Shown: in pieces, positions 32,415 through 37,993 of the stretch | How the letters are laid out: every line of letters starts with the position of its first letter | Position numbering within the stretch: position 1 is the first letter of the stretch | Source of the DNA: Planctomyces sp. | GTDB taxonomy: Bacteria > Planctomycetota > Planctomycetia > Planctomycetales > Planctomycetaceae | DNA: 37,993 nt | Assembly (NCBI GenBank): GCA_005778225.1 | Contig: SXPC01000222.1 | Coordinates: 1 to 37,993, forward strand | Reading direction: 5' to 3' | The notes under the pieces: model-generated | What the model was told of the DNA's origin: nothing | Seen by the model: the letters and a program-made list of their open reading frames with translations, nothing else | Databases searched by the model: none | Position numbers and translations under genes: made by a program

Positions 32415-33728
32415 TTAGAACGTGATAACGGTGTCGATACCGAAGATTGAGGCTTCGTCATCATCAACAGCGACAACGCCGTTTGGAGCACCGTAGTTCC
32501 ACTGATAACGCCATTCTGGACGAATGGTGACGTTAGCGTGTGGTTTGATGTTCACGCCCAGACGGGTCATGTAAACATCATCGTCGTTACCGTTCTGCCA
32601 CCACTCGAAGTTAGACCCGAGTTTGACACAATCGTTGATTGTGTAGAAGGCATAACCGTTGGTGCCGTAGTTCTGAACGCCATCAGCACGAGTAACAAGG
32701 TCGGATTGACCAACGAACTGCAGTTTGTCCGTTGCGTCATAGGTCGCAACGATCGAGTGGGTATAACCCTGGTCAAACCATCCCAGATCGCCGAAGGTGG
32801 TGATATAGGTGAGGGAGAGTGAATCGGTCAGGCCATAGGTGAATCCACCCAGGAAGCTTGACCCGCCGAGGTAACGGTCAAAACCGGTATCCCAACCAGC
32901 TGTCCAACCGCCGTAAACAGTCAGGTTATCGTTGACTGCATAGGTAGCCAGAGCACCGGTGTGGGTGAACGCTTCAGAGTTATACATCGTGAAGGCGTGT
33001 GTCATGAAGAAGTTACCAGTGGCTGGAACGACTTCATAACCCAGCAGTGTGTAGAAGTGACCGACTTTAACAGACAGATCACCGGAGGCGATTTCGGCAT
33101 AAGCCTGTGGCAGAGCAAAGGCATAGATACCGTGATCGTAGCCGTTTTGGTAGTCCCAAGTACCAGGTCGGTTACCATACGACTGGGTGGCAGAACCATC
33201 GGTACCGTAGACAGCGTCAAAACGGAAACCCCAGTCCAGACCTTTGCTGCCGTCAGCAACTTTTTCAGCGTACAGATAGAACTGGTTCAGGTTCAGCTTG
33301 CTTTGATCGCCAGGCTGATTGAACGTGAAGTCTGGTTTGCTGACATAACCGAAGGACGTAAATCCGCCAATGTTCAGCGTGTCGTGGTTGACCAGTTTCC
33401 ATGGATCACCAGTGTTCCACATGCATGTTGGGCAGCTGTCGGTGCAGCCATCGCCAACGCATGGGTCTTCGACGCAAGATTCTTCAACGCAGCTTGGGGC
33501 TGAGTTGCAGCATTCAGCAGTCAGACGAGCGAGGTCGTCTGTCAGCCTACAGCCAGCATTCTTGAAAACTTGCTCGCATTCGCAGCAGTTCGGTCCGCCG
33601 GATGTGGTGCATCCCGTCGTGCAGTCACCAGCGAAAGCGGCAGAACCTCCCAGAAAGCTCATTCCGAGAGTGAGCATGTAGACTCCGAGAGTCTTGCTAT
33701 ATGCTCGCAAACCGTTAAATCTGACCAT
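32415..33728 (-). CDS. Outer-membrane beta-barrel (OmpL/BBP2-like porin) with cysteine-rich N-terminus
   Basis: Exported protein of 437 aa, probably abundant. The signal peptide is about residues 1-34 (VYMLTLGMSFLGGSAAFA). Residues 36-102 hold 14 cysteines (36, 40, 48, 49, 51, 60, 73, 74, 80, 85, 90, 95, 99, 102), several in C-x4/5-C spacing with Glu/Asp. The remaining 330 residues alternate aromatic and polar residues as in a beta-barrel of the putative porin-2 (BBP2/OmpL) family (LNIGGFTSFGYVSKPDF, VKVGHFYTLLGYEV, TIRPEWRYQWNY) and end in Phe (IDTVITF), the outer-membrane insertion signal. One further Cys lies in the barrel. The start ATG 33728 has a strong AAGGAG (complement of 33735-33740) 6 nt upstream and a strong terminator follows, both fitting high expression. 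Confidence 0.85.
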   Translation of the reverse strand: MVRFNGLRAYSKTLGVYMLTLGMSFLGGSAAFAGDCTTGCTTSGGPNCCECEQVFKNAGCRLTDDLARLTAECCNSAPSCVEESCVEDPCVGDGCTDSCPTCMWNTGDPWKLVNHDTLNIGGFTSFGYVSKPDFTFNQPGDQSKLNLNQFYLYAEKVADGSKGLDWGFRFDAVYGTDGSATQSYGNRPGTWDYQNGYDHGIYAFALPQAYAEIASGDLSVKVGHFYTLLGYEVVPATGNFFMTHAFTMYNSEAFTHTGALATYAVNDNLTVYGGWTAGWDTGFDRYLGGSSFLGGFTYGLTDSLSLTYITTFGDLGWFDQGYTHSIVATYDATDKLQFVGQSDLVTRADGVQNYGTNGYAFYTINDCVKLGSNFEWWQNGNDDDVYMTRLGVNIKPHANVTIRPEWRYQWNYGAPNGVVAVDDDEASIFGIDTVITF

Positions 33729-34173
33729 GATACACTCCTTGATCTTGGTTCAATCGATACTCGGCGTCACACACCGGAGTACCAACAGACCCCGACTATG
33801 TTGAGTAGTGAGGATTGACTGCCGACGTACGTCCGACGCCCTGATTTTCCTGATTTAGGTCACATCTGTTGCGTTGAGCGCGATCAGACCTAAACAACTA
33901 CATGGCAATATCGGAACGGCCCTCATCCAACTGGCAAGCGTTTTAATCCCGCTAACCCAAACTCTGATCAGCTGTGAGCATCAGCAATTACAATGCGTGA
34001 AATCGTTACAGATTAACACCACTTCCACGTGGAATGTCACGTAGCGCGAACAACTACTCAAGACAAAGCAACCGATCGACCACACCCAGCGAGCACTTGG
34101 CGAACCTGCTCACCAATGAATCCGCACGTCACCCAAGCCGACATGCGGTAATAACTCGTCATCTTCAATCTGA
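33729..34173. promoter_or_regulatory. Long porin upstream region with three palindromes
   Basis: The 445 bp between ftsY and the porin-like gene carry no convincing gene. They hold GACGTACGTC (33824-33833, perfect), an inverted repeat TTTAGGTC (33854-33861) / GACCTAAA (33887-33894) with a 25-nt spacer, and TTCCACGTGGAA (34023-34034, perfect 12-bp palindrome with CACGTG core). These are candidate operators for the porin-like gene, about 100, 130-165 and 300 bp upstream of its ATG. No clear -35/-10 pair was found. Confidence 0.4.
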
Positions 34174-35118
<945 letters not shown>

Positions 35119-35221
35119 GAATCCGCGTTTCCATCGACTGCAAAGTGTTCGAAGACAATGAGTCAGGATTATAGGGTGTCCGCAGACATGTTGCCAGAAG
35201 CCAGACACGCGGACTTGCCGC

Positions 35222-36565
35222 TCAAGCAATGTTCACCGATTTTGATGCATCACTCTCGTTGGAACTCTCCCAGGCTGACCACTCCAGATCTTCGTTATCC
35301 GCAGCGGCGACAGGTTCTGATTCCAGACGATGCAACGTGGACATCAAACTCAATTCAAACGGTACCACCTCTCGCTCATCAATGGCCCGAACGATCCGCA
35401 ACAGGTCATAATGGGCCAGATCAACAATCGATTCACTGGCAATCCCGCCATCGACTCTGCAAATCACCTGCACAGTCGGACGATCATAAGCCTCTGGGGA
35501 ATTCCTCAACACCCGGGCGTAAGTATCATTGCTCAGCAGGACAATGGATCCGAGAGGAAACAGGCTGACTGTCTGCAAAAGACCTCGTAATGTCTGCGGA
35601 TCAAACAGCCCTTCTCTAGCCTGACGGAGCAGGACTTCAATTGCTTTGTAAGGTGTGAATGCCGCACGGTGAGGACGATGCGACGTCATCGCCACATACA
35701 CATCCGCCAGGGAGGCAATTCTCGCCATCGGATGCAGCTGTGCTCCTGAACGGCCTCGTGGATAGCCGGTCCCATTGAACCGTTCAAAAATCTGAAAAGC
35801 GACCTGTTTGGCAATAAACGGAATGTCCGGTACGGCTTCCAGCAACGCAAATGTTCGCGTAGGGATTTTCCTGACTTCCAGCATTTCAATTTCTGACAAG
35901 CGACGATTCGACAGCATCAGTTCGCCGATTGTCTCGTTAATCCCGGCCCGAGAAATCAGACACCCAATCCCCAGGTTGATCACATCATCCTGCGAAAACC
36001 CCATCACGGTCGCGATCGACATCGCCAGTTGACTGACTCGCAGACAATGCTGATGCAAAGGCTCGTTGGCTTTGGGGTGGATCGCGAGTTTCACATACAG
36101 ATCCATGTCGATGACCATATCTTCGACAGAATCGACTGAAATCGATTTGACCGCTGCTCCATGGACTTTTTCATGTCCCTGAAGTGACTTGTAAACCTTC
36201 CCCAGTTTCTCGGTTTGATCTTTGCTCCTGGCTTCGATTTTCCTGGTCGTGTCAGGACTGTACGCTGTCTGCAATGGCTTTGAAATCCGCGACATCAAGG
36301 GAGCACGAACAGTCGTGCCATTCCGATTTGCCTCAGCTTTCGGCTTCGCAGCCCGAGTCTCCCCACGTCCGAGGACATGCGAAACACTCGAATCGATGAA
36401 GAACGAAGAGATCCCACGATCCGATAACCTCTGCAGGTTCTGGGCGGTAATCCGCGTCCCTTTACCCAGCAGAAGCAACTGCGAATTTCCGCCATCGAAG
36501 ATAGCAGCTGGAAGAATGATTCCGGGTTGCAGATCAGACAGATTGAGCTTGGTATGGCTGGCCAT
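35222..36565 (-). CDS. HD-GYP-related protein with strongly degenerate active site
   Basis: Paralogue of the 29592-30905 protein, 447 aa, with the same architecture: N-terminal module (DLQPGIILPAAIFD, LLLGKGTRIT, LSDRGISSFFI), variable linker, HD-GYP domain (about 165-340) and the SLFPLGSIVLLSNDTYARV tail. Here the first His is kept (HQHCLRVSQLA, 171-173) and the late Asp288 is kept (SLADVYVAM). The HD pair is Ser205-Arg206 (LISRAGI), the H-P-x-x-G motif is gone, and the HHExxDGxGYP motif reads IFERFNGTGYP. Metal binding and phosphodiesterase activity are very unlikely; a c-di-GMP sensor or protein-interaction role is more plausible. No Shine-Dalgarno precedes ATG 36565. It lies between the M16 peptidase and ftsY genes on the same strand. 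Confidence 0.82.
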   Translation of the reverse strand: MASHTKLNLSDLQPGIILPAAIFDGGNSQLLLLGKGTRITAQNLQRLSDRGISSFFIDSSVSHVLGRGETRAAKPKAEANRNGTTVRAPLMSRISKPLQTAYSPDTTRKIEARSKDQTEKLGKVYKSLQGHEKVHGAAVKSISVDSVEDMVIDMDLYVKLAIHPKANEPLHQHCLRVSQLAMSIATVMGFSQDDVINLGIGCLISRAGINETIGELMLSNRRLSEIEMLEVRKIPTRTFALLEAVPDIPFIAKQVAFQIFERFNGTGYPRGRSGAQLHPMARIASLADVYVAMTSHRPHRAAFTPYKAIEVLLRQAREGLFDPQTLRGLLQTVSLFPLGSIVLLSNDTYARVLRNSPEAYDRPTVQVICRVDGGIASESIVDLAHYDLLRIVRAIDEREVVPFELSLMSTLHRLESEPVAAADNEDLEWSAWESSNESDASKSVNIA

Positions 36566-36773
36566 GGGAGTAAGGTCGTAGAGGGATATTCCGGTAGGTG
36601 GAAAACACTCTCAAACCTAGCCCACACTTTCTCCGAGTAAGGAATTGCTCTTCAATCAAGCACATGTTCCTTAAAATGAGCGCCACGAAGGATCATCAAA
36701 ATCGGTCCCGCATCCGGTACTGATTTCAGCGATTTTCCAGCTCTTAACGCGTAGGCCCATTCGCATCAACGCA

Positions 36774-37993
36774 TTACGAAACGATCAATTCACTCAGTGG
36801 TCCAACCCCGCCCAGCGTTGTGAAGCCCAGCGGATACTGATTCAGCAGTGCTCGAATATCGTCAGGAGAAATCTGCTTAATTGTCTGCAGATCCTGGTCA
36901 ACAGTTCGATATTCCCTTCGGTAAAGCCACGCGTGTCCCAGCGACGACAGTCGGCCCATCGGCCGCTCGCTCTTCATCACGACACGCGACGAGATCTTAT
37001 TGCGAGCCTGCGTCAGCTCTTCTTCGGTCACACCATTCGCATTCACATCAGCAAAGATCTCTTCAATTCGTTTCAGATTATCCCCGACCTGCCCGGGTTC
37101 ACTGCAGAAGTACAGCATGTACGACCCGCAGTCGAGGTATTCGTGATAGCCCAGATCGGCAGACTCTGCATGACCCGGATCGACTAGATCCCAGAACAGC
37201 CGACTTCCAGAGTCATCCCCGACGACGACAGAGAGAATCTCTGCCGCAAAATCCAACGGCGTCAACGAAACCGGCGGCGCAGGTGTCATGAACATCATGT
37301 GCTGCTGGAGGCTGTCCGGTTGCGTGATGAAATACTTCCCGCCCGTTGGCTTGGCTTCTTGGCGATCGAGAAGTCCCATTCCGCCGGGCCACTTTGCGCA
37401 GTATGTCTCTGCCAGTTTCCGAACTTCGTCCCAGGTTGTGTTGCCTGTCACGACGAGCGTGATATTGCCTGTGTGATAGCGGGCAGCATGGTACTCGCGC
37501 ATCTGCTGAGCTGTCAGATTCTGGATGCTCTCAACAGAACCGAGCACGCTTTGACTGAGCGGATGGTCGCCGAAGTGGTGACGCATGGCGAGATCATAGG
37601 CCTTGAACGATGGCATATCGTCATACATGCCAATCTCTTCGAGAATAACCTTCTTCTCCATATTGAAGTCATCATCCCGCAGCGACGGAAACAAAATATC
37701 AGACAGCAGGGAGAAAATATCGGGCAGATACTCCGGCAGGACGGCACCGTAAAACAGCGTCGTTTCTTCGCTCGTCGAGGCGTTGTACTTGGCACCGATA
37801 TCGTCAAACTTGCGGTTCACGTCCCAGGCGGAAAGTCGCTCGGTCCCTTTGAAGACCATGTGCTCCAGGAAGTGACTGACTCCCGAAACCGCAGCTGTTT
37901 CATCGCGCGATCCTGTTCGCACGTAAAACCCGATCGCCACGCTGTGAACCGATGGATTGAGTTCCGCGATGATCGACAGGCCGTTATCAAGCT
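36774..37993 (-). CDS. M16-family zinc peptidase (insulinase-like), N-terminus cut by window edge
   Basis: Zinc metallopeptidase of the M16B type, about 405 visible residues. The frame runs past the right edge: upstream of an in-frame GTG at 37940 it still encodes family residues ([21 protein letters not shown]), so the true start is outside. The inverted zinc motif H-x-x-E-H is seen in [14 protein letters not shown], and the third ligand is probably the Glu in [11 protein letters not shown], at the usual distance of about 75 residues. [13 protein letters not shown] and [25 protein letters not shown] are typical of the second half. The domain count fits a single-chain bacterial M16 protein of about 410-420 aa. 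The gap to the HD-GYP gene is 208 bp. Confidence 0.92.
   Translation of the reverse strand, partial: LDNGLSIIAELNPSVHSVAIGFYVRTGSRDETAAVSGVSHFLEHMVFKGTERLSAWDVNRKFDDIGAKYNASTSEETTLFYGAVLPEYLPDIFSLLSDILFPSLRDDDFNMEKKVILEEIGMYDDMPSFKAYDLAMRHHFGDHPLSQSVLGSVESIQNLTAQQMREYHAARYHTGNITLVVTGNTTWDEVRKLAETYCAKWPGGMGLLDRQEAKPTGGKYFITQPDSLQQHMMFMTPAPPVSLTPLDFAAEILSVVVGDDSGSRLFWDLVDPGHAESADLGYHEYLDCGSYMLYFCSEPGQVGDNLKRIEEIFADVNANGVTEEELTQARNKISSRVVMKSERPMGRLSSLGHAWLYRREYRTVDQDLQTIKQISPDDIRALLNQYPLGFTTLGGVGPLSELIVS

Overview
The window looks like chromosomal DNA of a planctomycete (Planctomycetota, probably Planctomycetales). This is an inference from gene content, not a database result. The signs are a secreted sulfatase, a secreted GH43-type hydrolase, an OmpL/BBP2-like barrel with a cysteine-rich N-terminus, HD-GYP-like proteins with a shared C-terminal tail, a GH63 mannosylglycerate-hydrolase-like enzyme, weak or absent Shine-Dalgarno sites at many genes, and moderate GC. 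I see no rRNA, tRNA, CRISPR array, prophage or insertion sequence.

Layout. Positions 167-3660 hold a sugar-acid module: a GntP-type permease with an unusual insert, then an IlvD/Edd-family sugar-acid dehydratase. A DUF72 (YecE-like) protein and an unrecognised 398-residue protein follow as a convergent pair. Positions 6238-11453 hold a complete MacAB-TolC-like efflux set split into two convergent halves: ATPase and TolC on plus, permease and adaptor on minus. The two stop-codon ends overlap by 15 nt.

Positions 11585-19100 hold the most interesting unit, a tightly packed five-gene minus-strand operon. In transcription order it encodes a SWIM zinc-finger protein, a DUF5691 helical protein, a MoxR-type AAA+ ATPase, a DUF5682 protein with EreA/ChaN/TraB-like motifs, and a VWA (CoxE-like) protein. 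Two junctions are 4-nt ATGA overlaps. Gene set and protein sizes recall the uncharacterised yehL-yehM-yehP-yehQ genes of E. coli, so this looks like a conserved chaperone or remodelling-type cassette of unknown function.

Positions 19198-26177 carry a divergent GH43/sulfatase pair with a dyad inside the sulfatase promoter candidate, a gamma-glutamyltransferase, and a Cu+ P1B-ATPase with YHS and two heavy-metal-binding domains. Positions 26336-32292 carry a GT4 glycosyltransferase and a GH63 hydrolase in one operon, a partly degenerate HD-GYP protein, and a glycerate 2-kinase. The GH63/GT4 operon and the kinase could meet in glycosyl-glycerate solute turnover. The rest holds the cysteine-rich porin-like gene with a clear intrinsic terminator, ftsY, a second and more degenerate HD-GYP paralogue, and an M16 peptidase cut off by the right edge.
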